NCBI GenBank assembly: GCA_037043235.1
Contig: JAWRVZ010000110.1
Span: forward strand, 1,957,501-2,021,500
Source: Rhodeus uyekii
Lineage: Eukaryota > Chordata > Actinopteri > Cypriniformes > Acheilognathidae
Length of the DNA stretch: 64,000 nt
Direction: 5' to 3'
Within the stretch, counting starts at the first letter, position 1, and each line of letters opens with the position of its first letter. Of the stretch, positions 48,101 through 61,496 are shown in pieces. The position numbers and the translations under genes were made by a program. Under the pieces are notes generated by a model that searched no databases, had not been told where the DNA came from, and saw nothing but the letters and a program-made list of their open reading frames with translations.

Positions 48101-48307
48101 CATTACAGCTGTGGCTGGGGGCAGGCTGCGTTACGGGTCTATAGAGAACAGCCGTGTACTCTTCTTCCGAATCAGAGTCCTGTGCCGCCTGCGTGGTGGC
48201 ATTACTTAAGACGGAACTCTGGTTGTCATGGAGATTGGGTGAGGGTGGTTGAGAATGGGAATGCTCAGTGACTGATGGACTGGAGAGAGAGGATGGCATG
48301 GGAGAAC
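48101..48307 (-). CDS. tenm3: teneurin-3-like cytoplasmic-domain exon (internal, probable cassette)
   Basis: This is an internal coding exon of a teneurin, a type II single-pass adhesion receptor of neurons. It encodes about 69 residues of the N-terminal intracellular domain: a Ser/Pro-rich start (SPMPSSLSSPS), a PPSPNLHDNQSS segment, an acidic DSDSEEE cluster and LYRPVTQPAPSHSCN at the end. The acceptor on the minus strand reads ttttctgtag then GT TCT CCC. The donor is aatg followed by gtaagg. The exon enters with two bases of a split codon and leaves with one, so it is phase 1-1 and 207 nt long, a multiple of three. The last codon joins cleanly to the 31-kb exon (N, then g+at = D). From memory, human TENM3 runs directly from a SEN sequence into EQPASNQ, which would match skipping of this exon. 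The (CT)n tract just after the donor fits regulated splicing. The teneurin assignment is firm; choice of paralogue 3 rests on the downstream exons. Confidence 0.88.
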
Positions 48308-48730
48308 CTACAGAAAAGAAAACCACTTTAAACCAAAGAAAAATAACAAAAATAACAACCGCAAATGAAAAGAATCAACATAGAGCAGGTACTAAAAAAA
48401 TGCATTACTGTAAATATGAAAAGCAATGATTTTTAAAAATAAAGTTTGAGTTGTTTTTCTTTCCTGAAAATCAAAAATGAAGCGCATGTTCGTGAAGCTG
48501 TATCAACTGCATGCATTAGCATTAATGCAAGCAGCGTGAACAAAAATCAACCATTGCTACTAAACAAAAAAACAGCAAAGAACGATGGTTTGAAGCTGGC
48601 ATGATTAAGCATTCTGTTTGTGATGTTTCTGCTCCACTAGCTGTGGTAACATGGAAGTTGAAAATGTTCTCCACAGTGTCCACAATTGTTTTTAAGGTCA
48701 CAGCATTGGTGCATTGGTCCCCCCTCCCAC

Positions 48731-48752
48731 TCTCTTTCTCTCTCTCTCTCAC
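48731..48752. repeat. CT/CA microsatellite
   Basis: A (CT)n run followed by a short (AC)n run. Confidence 0.85.
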
Positions 48753-50125
48753 ACACATACACAAATGCACACTTGTTTTCGGTAGCTGCCAAATTCACTT
48801 CGTCTTTATCTTGAATACACATCCACATAGTCCATTTACCATCAAATCAGTCATTAGCAAATAGACGCTGGTACATACATGCACATACATCACACACAAT
48901 CACAGTATCAAGGGAAAACGACATCAAAAATATTTATCTTATGTGAAAAAGCTTTGCTCTTTTCCTTGCTCGTGTCTTTCTGAAACCGACTGCACCTTCA
49001 CTTTCCCAAACCTTCCCAAAACACTGACCAGGGCTCAGTGCCATCAATTAGCATATAATAACAGCTTATCAGACATGGTCAAGGACCCCTGATCTGGGAG
49101 CAGTCATAGGCAAAGGGTGGGGGGCAGAAAGTGAATAGTAATTAAGCTGACTGGCTCTTAGGTCCTTGACAGGGGTCTGGATGCACTCATGAGACAGTGA
49201 GCAAAGTCACCTCTGTTTTCTATGGCGAGTGGCTTTGGAGTCCTGCACGCAACCTAATTACCTTCCGCTCCTTACATTACACTGCATTGTGAGAGAGAAA
49301 CAGAGAAAGGACTTCAAGACGAAAGGCCAGTGTCTGTGTGTGTATGACAGTGAGAGAAAAAGAAATAGCAAGGCTGAAAGAGTGGGGGAGAATTATTATT
49401 TTGTAATTATTGCAAGCTTTATTTATATATTTATGGTATGAAACACAATTACAGGCAGATCCTCTGGGAGCAGAGCTCACACCAGCCTGCCAATCCCAAC
49501 CAACAAATTAAGTGGCATTAACATTATGTGCTGCCACTGATACACCACTGTGTGTTTGTGTGTTGAATCTACTGAGCTTAGACCAACTGATTAAAACTAA
49601 AGTATTCATTCTTGACTGCACACTGATATAAAGATACACATTAAATGGCCTTTGTTTCACCACTGCATTCATTACACAGTATCTATACATAAAAAACAAA
49701 ACAAAAAACAAAACACCACAATTAATTGCATCATCAGCAGCAATAATTACAATGTTGTTAATCATAAATTCATTATTTGTGCAACCTGAATATATTGGTA
49801 CTTTTGTTTCAATATTTTGTGCTTGAATTTAATGAATGAATTGGATAAATTGAATTAAAGGTGAATTTACATTTGTACATAATATACTGTGCACATAGAA
49901 CATTTAATTTCAGGGAGTTATACAGCATATAGAGTCAGCTAAATAAATGTGGAATACATGTTAGTGAGTAAAATTACTATTTAAATCTCTTCAAAATGTG
50001 TGATTAATTATCATGGTTTAAAAACAACCTATTAGAAAGAAAAAACATCAGTTGAGGGAATTGTTTGGTATCGGTGCAGAAATGTTATATTAGTGCATGC
50101 CTAGTTTTAGTGCATTAAATATTTT

Positions 50126-50450
50126 GGTAACACTTAAATACTTAAAGCCTTTATTTATAATGCATTATAAAAGTATTTTTAATGCATTAATTATGACTTT
50201 TAATGCACCTTATAATGCATTGTATGGTCTATGACTAATTCTAACCACATTATAATACTTGTGTAAAGCCTTTGAAAGTACAATGCATTAAAACATGACA
50301 AACAACCAATTTCAGATGTAACAAGGGATCTGCAAATTCTACATTTTCACTTTGGAAACAGATATTTATGAAACGATATATTGGTTTATATAACACATTA
50401 TGAACAACTTTATAATGCATTATACAAAAAGGTAAAGTAGAGTGTTATTA
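50126..50450. mobile_element. palindrome-rich MITE (ggtaacactt ends)
   Basis: Left end ttttggtaacacttaaatac and, on the minus strand, right end gttaataacactctacttta are diverged inverted ends. The body repeats the palindrome ataatgcattat and variants at least five times. The family is common in fish; boundaries are approximate. Confidence 0.5.
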
Positions 50451-52986
50451 ACATTTTCACAAATAACTAACTAGAGTTATGATCGATCATAATTAGATTA
50501 TTCAAGGTTATAAATTATAAAGTATAATGCATTGTAATACAACACTTGAAACTGGGTGCCAATCGTGTTTTAATACATTATACATTTTAAAGGTGTAACT
50601 ATGTGCTAAAATGCACATACACTAAGTGCTAAAATGCATTAGGGTAGTATATTAAATTATTCATGAAATATTCAACAGAATTTAGGGTGTCTTACAATTG
50701 TAATACAACAAGAACGCCTATTTTAAACAATATAAGAAACAGCTGTGATGACTACAGTACGATTGTGAGTGTGATATTGCTTTCAAGCAACAGTTCAATA
50801 AAAGAGAAATTAATGTCAAGTAACATATATTTTAGTAGCAATACAACCTGTTATTTTACCATTTATTTTATAGCTGAATCACAGCTGTGAACAATAGCAT
50901 TCTAGTGTACTAAAACCACTTCATGTAAAGTGCTACTGATAATTCTAAAGAGCTTCAGATGGTTTGCAGCGCACAAGCCTTTTATGGAGAGGAATTCAGC
51001 TGTTGAATGGACTGAAGAAAGTGAGTATGCAGAGGGTGATGTGTAATCCGGTTTTGCGTCTTTAAAAAAACATTCATTTCCTATATCTCTTCGCCTCTCA
51101 TCCTGCTTTCATTCGTTCTCTCTCTGTGATAACTCAAGTTCTGTCTGTGGTTTCATGCCAACCTGCTACATCAGCAGTCTCTACTGCCTGTTCCTAACAC
51201 TCACACACGTGAGCAGATCAAACACAGATTGACCCTCTCTCTCGTGAGTAATGATTTGTGAGAGCAGACGAAGAACTTGAACACAGCTCATAATCCAGTG
51301 CAGCTGTCAATTAAAGCCGAGAGCAGAAAGAAGAGATGAAACCACTTTTGAAACAACAACTTTTTTTCAGTTCTTCCAGACTCACAACAGAAGAAATGCC
51401 TATTTTAGTGAAAAGAAAGAGACGTGGACTAGTACTCTCATCCTATAGGATCAATTGAGCCATATATCACATCAAATTCACCAAGCATAATAAACAGGAC
51501 TATTGAAGAATCCTGCAGTATTAATCCTGCAAGAATTTCACACAAAGCTCCCCGGTTTCCACAGAACAGGAACAAAATTCTACAATAATAATACAATAAT
51601 TCTAGTTAATTCTACAAATTAACTTAGACATGACGTTGAATAAATGAATGCAAAAAAAACTGCATTGTACAGAGACGTATCTGGAGCGCTATGTTTTTAA
51701 TACAGCATCTGCCATCTAAACACCCACCACTCACACACACACACACATAGAAGGCGCAGAAGAGTCAATGATGAGGGTATTATTACCACAGCCTCATCAT
51801 TCCACGGCAGTAAACTAAAGGCGCTTGTTTGTCAGTCATTGATTTTTTTTTGCTCCCTTCTCTTTGTAATTTTGCCCAGCATTCTTCAGCATTTTTTTTT
51901 TTTGCTTGACACCAGGTCAAACCTAATCAGCAACTTCCTGTGCCGCTGTGTATGTGTGTGCAACCTGTCTGTTCTACTGCTCTCCAATGGTTCCTCATCT
52001 CCAATCTTATATGCAGGCCTCTAGGTTTTCATATTCTAATCGATAGCAACCCGTGCCTCGGTGCTAACAGGAGCGCTTACGAAAAGCATCACTGATCTCT
52101 CTCTTTCTCCATCTCTCGTAGTCTGTTTACCTGATCCTCAGTGGAGACCAGAAAGCACAAACAAAGCTGAAGGAGAAACTTTGTAACATGCCTCAACAAA
52201 GAACAATGTGTAGATAAATCATACACAAGCATGTTAAACCAGGCCTTATGGTTTGGTATACTACTAGCTCAGGTTTTGTGACATTTCGGTTATCTAGTAT
52301 GGCATGAAATCACGCCAGGGTCTTTTATAGAGTAGTAAGTGTCTGGTGGGGTTGAGAGCTAAACAATAACCAAAAACAACAGTTGACGTCACAATTTCAG
52401 AACTGAGCACATACACAGACTTTGATGCATTTGAAATGAATAGTTGATAACAAAGAAAACTGTGAAGTGGGAGTTTTTGCATGGCTGTATGGACCCCCTA
52501 CAGGGTGGGCTCACTGACTAACACATGAGAAACGCTCCATCAAACTGGATGAATAGACTGGATGCCTTTAGAGATTAAATGCTCATTAAAACTAATGTGT
52601 TTCTAACATTGCATTGATGCAAATGGAAAAGGGAAATTACAATTGTTGGTCACTTGAATAATAAGTGGAAGCTTAATAAATATCATTAGACATGTCTTAC
52701 CGATGTTATTGTGCATGTTTCTGTGCAGCCAATCAAGTCAGCGATCGTGACACGGCTGACAAAATAAAGATTTCCCCCCCCTCATGCCCCGGGTCAAGTA
52801 ATATGGATCATTTTGTACTTATTTTATTAACCTTTTATTTGATTTTTTTTTACCTTTTACATAAATAATACAATATAATTAAGAATAAAACAATACTACT
52901 AACAATACTAGCATTAGTAATGCTACTAATAATTGTTGTTGTTAAATTAAAATATTTTTTTTAGGTCTCATACTAATATAATTATG

Positions 52987-52988
<2 letters not shown>

Positions 52989-53024
<36 letters not shown>
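52989..53024. repeat. (AAT)n microsatellite
   Basis: About twelve AAT repeats in AT-rich DNA. Confidence 0.95.
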
Positions 53025-53027
<3 letters not shown>

Positions 53028-54322
53028 CAAAAAAGGATAATATTACTACCACGACTACAAATATTAATAAAAATAATAAATACCATTAAACATTACTTAA
53101 AAATTGAATATAATTCGGATTATTACCTTTTTATTATCATTTTAATTTTTCTGAATAATTGTAATTATCATACATTTACATTTCATTTAACATTACTTAA
53201 AAAAGAAACAATTTACAATACATATACTAATTTATTTATCTAATTATCACAAACCTCACCTATTTTACACTGCAAAAGACAGCACAAATCAAAAATTGCA
53301 ACAAAGTACATCGTAGAGAACCAAACAAAGTTTTCAATGAGTTTGAAGTGTGCAGGAAACATTGGATGCAGTGACAGCGCAGCAGTGGTCTTATCCATCA
53401 GCTGGGCTGAAATGGCCCCAGGCCAACCTTATTGTTGAGCCCTGCATGCGCATCATTAAAACCACTCATGCAAACACTAGGCCTGAACACCAACACTTAT
53501 ATATGTAGATAGAAAGAGAGAACGAAGAAATTGCTAAAGGAAGATGAAGGAAAAAAATGCATGAGAATAGACGAGAGTGCAAGTGAAAGTTAGAAATTAG
53601 AGAGACTTATTTTCTATTAGACTGATCTGTCATTGTATCCCTCTTTCTGGTCTGCCTGTAGAATTATAACATTTTGGAAACACACTCTCACACACAAACA
53701 CACACAGGGGAGCTGCGGGTTGAATACCAGAAAGCTTGAGACTGTTTGTGTCTCTTGGAGTGGAACAATGCCTCCAGTATCCCTCGCTCTCTCAATCTCT
53801 GCCTCCCCTTCTCTTTTTTTGCTCCCTCTATCTTTTCATTTTCTCGCTCCATAGCTAGCTTCTCTTTTCCGTAGCCCTTTTCCCCTTCAGGCGACATGTG
53901 AAATGAAGCAAAGATGGTCCCTCAGTGGTGAGGAACAGATAAAGAAAGAGAGAGAGAAAGAACAAGAAAACGGTTGAAGAAAGCGATAGACTTATACCTT
54001 TACACCTGGGACTTCTGGCTGGCCTAACATGAGAGAGACAGCCCATGCTCCGACGATGCTCCAACAGGAAATAGATTCACAATAGCTTCGGCACACTCAC
54101 AATTGTTCTCAGCAATTCAAGCATCTGTTTTGTCGTCCAGAACGTTTTGTATTGTGTGTTGTGAAAAGTGAATTTGGGAGCGTGCAATCTGATGGCTTAA
54201 CAAGATGTAACAAGGTGAATATACGTCTAAAAGTCAAAGTTGAGCTAATTTGACCTTTTAATACAAATTTAGATATTTTTTAATTACTTTTGAAGCTAGA
54301 CATAGCATTTACTGCTATAAAA

Positions 54323-54325
<3 letters not shown>

Positions 54326-54366
<41 letters not shown>
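54326..54366. repeat. (AT)n microsatellite
   Basis: About twenty TA repeats. Confidence 0.95.
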
Positions 54367-54374
<8 letters not shown>

Positions 54375-57300
54375 TATACAAGTATTGTATTGTATTTAAG
54401 TATTGATTATTCATTAAGTATTGTATTACAACTACCATTGTAAATACGTTTTTTTAAATATATAATTAAAATGAATGCTACATTTTGAGAGCAACTGTGT
54501 GTAAAAGTAAATGTACAAAACATGATTTGTTGTAAATGCAGTTTTATGTTAACTTTGGATTTAAATTGGATTGATGCGGCAACAAACTAATGAAAAATTA
54601 TTAAAGGTGAGTGATCTATCTATCTATCATAAATACCATTAATAATTATGAGCGTTTAAATATTTGATGTCTTACTGAGTGCTAAAGGTAAGCCTGGAGG
54701 TGATGTGCTAGAGGATCAATCTGAGTGAGCTAGGTTTAAACTTCATTGCCAAACACCACATTCTGCAAATGCCAATATTGCTTCTCTCTGATGTTTTAGC
54801 TCTCTGTTCAGACTCTCTCATGCTTGCTTTTTCTCTCCGGCCTTTTCTCCCGCCTTACAAGAAATTCCTTGTTGCCACAAAAATACAAAGAGACCAAATC
54901 TATAAACACCAATAACATACTCTCTCTCCTCTTACATTCAGCACCTCGATCTATCTTCCTCGTCTTCACTCAAATCATCACACATCTCATACTACATCTC
55001 ATCTTATATATTTTTCCTCCCTTTCGGGACTCATTTCCTATCCTTTCTCTCCAGACTACAGCAGGTCATAGTCCGGTTTGTTTTTCTGTTTTCATAGACA
55101 AAAATTATGTAATGTCATATGTTGATCGACATTAACTAAAATTACAAAAAAATTTGTTTTCTAAAATATAATTGCGAGTTTACTAAAAACAAAATCTAAA
55201 CTGAAACTACAAATATGCGCTATCTTCCTAATTAAATTGCATTAAACGGCATGCAGAAAAGTGGTCAGAGCAAATAATGTTGTATGAAATGATATAAGCA
55301 ACACAAACAGAAACAAAGTTTTGTTTAGTTGACTAAAAATGGCTACAAAAAAAAAAACATTTTTTCTCCAAACATTCTGTACATCCAAGGACTTTTTGTT
55401 TTCCGGCATGGGCCGTCTAGCACAAGATCTGAGCAGATGCAGTCTATGCTGCTGAATCATAAATGCCTTAGAGATGCCAGCAGCAATGACACATTTATAG
55501 GCATATTTCATTGTCCACAAGTCCTAGCTGTTGCTACAAATTTGACAAATAAAAACTTTGAACCTAAACATTGCCATCATGAAGCTGTTATTTGCATTGG
55601 GGCGATTTGCATCTTCTTTATTTAAGCATAAGCAGATGGAACAATTTGTGGTGCCATGTTTGTGGTGTCCCAATTTGCGTACTTATAGTATAATAGTATA
55701 GTATAATAGTATAAATACTGCAAGCACTGTTTTCAAACAGAAAAAGTACACTTTAAATATTGAATGATGCACTTAATTACTGAAGTATGAAATGTTGGAC
55801 ACTTCATGAACAACTCAGCAGTTTTAATTACATGGCGGAGGGGATGGGCTATCAGACTGATGCTGAATCATAAAATAAGCCTATAAAATTCACACACTAC
55901 AAGGCTGAATACATAACGCATAAGTACATAATGTAAATGCGGTTTATAGTATGTCATTTGGGATGCAACTTATGTAAAAATAAATACAAAAAGCACCACT
56001 AAGACACTGAAATTGAAAACCACAATAAGTAAAATAAAAAATAAAAAATCGAAACCATTATACTTGTGATGAGACACACACCATCCGCAATGAAGCCTGT
56101 AATGATGCGCGCATAAGTGTCAGACTGCCGGCTAATGATGATGTTATCTAAGGTCTTCGCCCCTTCCGCAACAACACCCTTCAATACCTGGCCAGCTTCC
56201 TGTGATCGATCAACTCACGGGCCGGGCCCCCTCCTCCACTCAAAAAGAAAACAATCCAAAGCACATCTCTGACACTCTGCCTGTCAGCCTCCAAAACCCA
56301 GCAAATGAAGACGGATTCTCCTTAATTGGGTTTGGGATGACTTCAGCGCGTGCGTGATGATGGGGGGAGAGCTATAATTCCGCCATTATGATCCGGAGAC
56401 AGCCGAGTTTCATTCCCGCACAAAGTGCACTATTCGATTTACAATGATTCATGCTGCAGCGATGTTAATGGTGCAGACGGAAGTGTGCGGAGAGCGTACT
56501 GTGGAGGGTAGCGTTTATAAAATGAGCTAACCTTAGTGTATGCGCATACACACTCGCTCTCAAAAAAGAAACGTTACCATTACGATGCATACAGTTGGGG
56601 GTTTTACATTAAAAATAAATATTTTCTTGTGCAGATACAGTATGTACGTTCAAAAAGTCTTACATTCTAACAACAAACTTAAATAAACAAATAACGTACA
56701 ATAAAATACCTCAAGACCATTGTTTTTTTTAAATAAAGAGTAATAAATAGTCTTCATGAGTGTTCATGGAGCACAAGAAGGGAGGGTCAACCATCAATAG
56801 AGAAAGATTTGAACACCACTGGAGAAGAGTAAAAGCATGGTGAGATTATAGAGGATGAATAGATGAAAATATGTCAACTTGAGAACTATGCCTGAATACG
56901 CTTCACAGAGAAACACTGCAGTGCTCCACCGCCATCATAAACCGGCGCAACACACCTTTAAACGGCAAGGTTATTTCAAAATGTTATAAACAAATGCGAA
57001 AGATACACACATGCGGACACTTACTCACAGTTCCAGAGACTTCTGCCTTGAGTCTAATTGGGTCCTTCTTATGCTGAGAAAGCCAAAGAGTGCTCATCAA
57101 CACATGTGCTGTTAAAAAAAAAACATGGCTTGCCCAGTTTATGGCTGTAACTAGCAAATGGGAACAGCAGGGTGCTGAGGGAGAGCCTGTTAACAAACAC
57201 GCACACATAATCACATGGCCAATTACAACGAGGGGCGCGGGCAGGGTCCTTCATCGGTTCACATGTGGTTAGCTGCCGCTAAAGCATAAAACATGAGAAA

Positions 57301-58716
57301 AGTTTGGGCCAGCCGAAGAACTCTTTGTCGTCGGATTACTGTGGCTGAGTATTTTACAGACAATTCTGTCGATCTTTGATAGGCAGATATTACAAACACA
57401 GAAATGCACACACAGCTGTGTGTAGGAAGAGTCCTTCAAGCACTGTTTATAATGAGTTGGGAACAGCGGGCTTCAGTCGTGTCGAGGTGATTCAACAACG
57501 TGCCAGAATAAGGGATTTAAACAAATGCTAAAATATGTGACTGGGTTCAGCCCAAGTAGTTAACCAAAGAGGGCCAATCCACACCAGCTGGAGATAAGCT
57601 GGATTTATGAACCGGCTTCCAGAAGCAGATATTTACTGAATAGTAATATCAGATGGAGATAGACTTTATGAAATAAAATGGCATGTGTGTGATAGTGGTG
57701 TTAGTACTGGTTTGCTGGTTGAGAGAGAGAGAGAACGACAGATAAATAGGAAAGATGGACAGAGAGATATTCTATATGTGACGTGAGTAGGATGATAAAG
57801 GTTGCAGAGGTCAGGTTGGTTCCCCAGGCCACCACCCCCATCTACTGACCTTTGCACCCACAAATCCAATCTCCTCTCCAGTCCAGCATGCAAGCCGTAC
57901 CTCCAGGAATGCTTGGACCCACTCACAGTCTAGCTGAGCAAATTAGAGTTTACCTCAATCTCCCAATAGCAACAGTTTATTTTTACTGTGTTATACAAGT
58001 CTACTCTTAACATTATAACAACTGACTTAAATAATTCCCATTCTGGTAACACACATATGATATAAAATCAGCCTAAGGCTTCCTACGGCATGTCCATTGT
58101 GAAAGAAGATGCACGGGGAGATCAAAAGGTTCAAGTAGTTAAGTCCTGGTGAAAGGCCTGGACATTCAGAGGTGAGGGGTTGAGCAGAGCAAAACCTAAT
58201 CCTACCCTATCACTTAAGGTAACTGAACGGGAGCAATCAAAAGGGGAATTAGGGTCAGTTAGGGAGAGAAAGCATTCCCATTGACACATCTATGTCAGAG
58301 AGCGAGGGAGAGAGAAAGAGAGAGTGGCTGGTCGCCATTTGCTTTCAGCTTTTTTATGGCACCGTTTCATGTGCTGTTAAGCGGCACCTTCTTTCACGAG
58401 CGTGTTTTTGGAGGCAAAACAAAGATGAATGACTCGTTAAATAAAGTTTAAGAGAGACTCGTGAGTGACGCTGATTACATCTCTTTACACCAAGGGCATT
58501 GTGCTAGCTGGTAATTTCACGCAGTTAAAAAAGCTCCAGTGCTTCCTGAAGATGGAAAAGAAAAGCAGCTTGGAAATAACAAGTGGGGACAATGGCTTCC
58601 TTGCTTGCAGTAAAAAAAGATAGGCAAGAAGAGAAAATGTGCATGCCTAGAATGCGGAGCTATTGATCTTGCTATCTACCCGCTCCTAGTTTTTTTTTGC
58701 CACACAGCTACATCCA

Positions 58717-58743
58717 GACACACACACACACACACACACACAC
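58717..58743. repeat. (CA)n microsatellite
   Basis: About thirteen CA repeats followed by a CpG-containing variant (cacgtgcgcacgcacac). Confidence 0.95.
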
Positions 58744-58994
58744 CACACGTGCGCACGCACACACGCACATGCGCAAATCAATATACAAAAGGCACAATTT
58801 TCACACTCTACTTGATGATTTAAAGGGTTGTTACTAAATAGTTTTTGTTCACAGTTAATAAACATTAACTGAAATAAAATAAAAATGTAAAGAAGATTAA
58901 ACTCATTTAAGATATTTTTCATTTTCATTTAGTTTAAATTAAATGACTAAAATAACTAAAAGCAACAAAAAAAAGAAGAGAAAAAAAAAACGTC

Positions 58995-59401
58995 TAAGGC
59001 CATGTCCACACGAAGCCGGTGCATTCCCTATCCAATCATTTTTTTTCTCGTTCTAAAAAAAAAAATCTATAAACACGGCGTCGTCTCAAGAAATATCAGC
59101 GTACACACGAAACCACTAAAACCGACTGAAAAAGATGTAGTATATATGCCAGACCAGTATGGGGCGCTGTAATTCTGCCGCAGAAATACACTATACGCAG
59201 CCGAGACGTGATGTGATGACATCATCGTTTAACAAAATATACAGATTGGCTGTACGTTTTCAGATTTATCCACTTTAGGACCCGGTTTCAAAAAATAGCG
59301 GTTTCAGTCTCCCAAAACGCCGGATCTGTGTGGACGAAACGCCAATACGATAAAAAATGTATACGTATAGTGATACGCGTCTCCGTGTGGACGGGCCCTA
59401 A
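58995..59401. mobile_element. hAT-type MITE (gtccacacg ends, ~407 bp)
   Basis: Left end taaggccatgtccacacgaa; right end on the minus strand tagggcccgtccacacggag. CpG-containing interior, no open frame of note. The ends resemble abundant fish hAT-type MITEs. Confidence 0.75.
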
Positions 59402-61474
59402 AAGTATGATTAGTTCAGTTTACCATCCTGCTGTGTTTTTATGAGCCGTTAGGAACTGACCGTCAAGCAAGGCTTTTAAAAAGCATTCAGTAAACATAAA
59501 AATATTCAACTTTTTTTTTCAGGAACAAAAGCTCATCATGTTTCTGGGACATTGTCAAAGACGCTCCTGTGCGAAAACACTACACTAATTAAAACGGAAT
59601 GGGCTGGTGGCTTTCATACTTCACAATGGAGCCGGTACCCTCATGATCACGTGGGGCTACACAGTCACAGTGCTATGAAGACGTCGCCGGACAGCACATA
59701 ATATATTAGCTGTTGCTCCAGATAGAGGTTTTCCTTCCTTTTGTCTTTAATAGAGCGTGCTGTGAGCAATTGCTTCTACGGAGTGGCCTAATCTCTCAGC
59801 ATTAAGCCAACCACTGCCAGTGCTACCTCCTGGGCAAAATAGCAGGCTGAGGCCTCTCGGAGAGTGTAATCTCATACGTGCACATACACATACACAAACA
59901 CCCAAGCCTTTCATTATCCTCATCCCTTGTGATAACAAAATCAGTCAAGGAGCTCGCCACCAGCCAACACCCGCAGCACACCTGCCATACGGCCTGCGCT
60001 GTTACCTCAGGAGACCGCAGCTAGGGACCAATCAGAGGTGTGAAGAGAGTCAACGTGGGACAGCAGGCCGGGAGATGATGCAGCTGAAGTGTCAAGGGGA
60101 TTCATCAATCAAAAATCATTGTGTATGGAGGAACAATCCAGTCCCTGAGTACAGAGCTGTAAAGCAGGAAACAAATTAGGCTCTCAATTTCTGCTAGCTC
60201 CCTTCCATCTTGCTCAGATAAAGCATCTCAAACAGCACAAGCTGGTTTTGAGCTTGTGTAAGTGGATATACATTTCAACTACTTATAGCAGTTAGCTTGT
60301 ATGCCGTCTGCAGCCAAGAATACACATTAATTTCCACATCCATAAATACATAAATCTCACCTGACAAACAAACTTGACAAACGTGCACATTTAATTGGGT
60401 GCTATGAATATAGAGTCTCAGAGAGAAGATTTAATAAGCAGGATTAGTTTGGTGAATGGACGGGTGACGGTAATGCCACCTAAACTGGGTCAGTCGGAGG
60501 TGTCAGACAGCCTTACAGGAGGCCAGAGATTTATCCGTACAGTCAAAGCCCCCTCAGGGTCAGTCTCAGCTGGCTGGCACAGCTCACTCTGAGGTGTGAG
60601 AGAGCGTTCCTTTTTTTAAAACTGTTTGCCAGCGTGGCTTTTTAGAAAACGGTGTGCTGCTGTTGTCTGGTTGGTGGCAATTCTCTGGGAGCAGATGTTC
60701 AAATGGCACCAGCTGAGAGCAGAGAGCGGGAGAGAAAGAGAGAGGATGGCGGATTGGGCAGCGAACAAAGCAAGACCTGCCTCGCACACCCAGACCGACC
60801 ACAGAGAGACAACACATCTGGCCCGAGATGAACAAAGAAGGACGGAAGGCACTAGGACATCAGCAGGACGCTCCTTCCATCTTTACACGCGAGGCTTTTA
60901 TCCTGCAGATGACGGCAAAAAATATGTACACTACCCTGTGGAGTGCCTGTGGCAAAGACAGAGAGCGAGGGTTGATGCTGGGTGTCAGATGGAGCGACGG
61001 GTGTTGCGTGCTCATGCATCTGGCCTGGATCTCAGTTGCGGTCATTGAGCCCCCAAACATCCAGGCAAGCACACTCCTTCAGATACACATCCGCGGCTTA
61101 GTGAGCCACTGTCAGACAACTGCAGTAAACACGCCTCAGATCCTAGATAAAGCTCTCCACAAAAGAGCCCATCTGCGCGGGTGTTGATGTGTATGTCTAT
61201 ATGTGTGTGCGCTCGTTCTTCCTCCTCAAACAACCTCAAAACACAGCTCATCCCGATAACAAACATGGCTTTCAAATTGTAGATGCCCAAAATAGTTTTT
61301 GCACACATAAATCATGATCATGGACTTTTGAGACTAACTAGATGAAGCTGTCTAATAACAATGTATGATGCTAAAAAATACATATATTTTGTGATAATAA
61401 TTCTATAATATATACAAAATAATTTTTTATAATCATACATTGGCATCTACAATTTGAAAACCATGTTTGTTATA

Positions 61475-61496
61475 TACACACACACACACACACACA
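61475..61496. repeat. (AC)n microsatellite
   Basis: About eleven AC repeats. Confidence 0.95.

Noticed and set aside
60626..61048. 140-codon plus-strand open frame with overlapping frames on both strands
   Set aside because: The area is relatively GC-rich, which lengthens all frames; several frames are open at once and none resembles a known protein.
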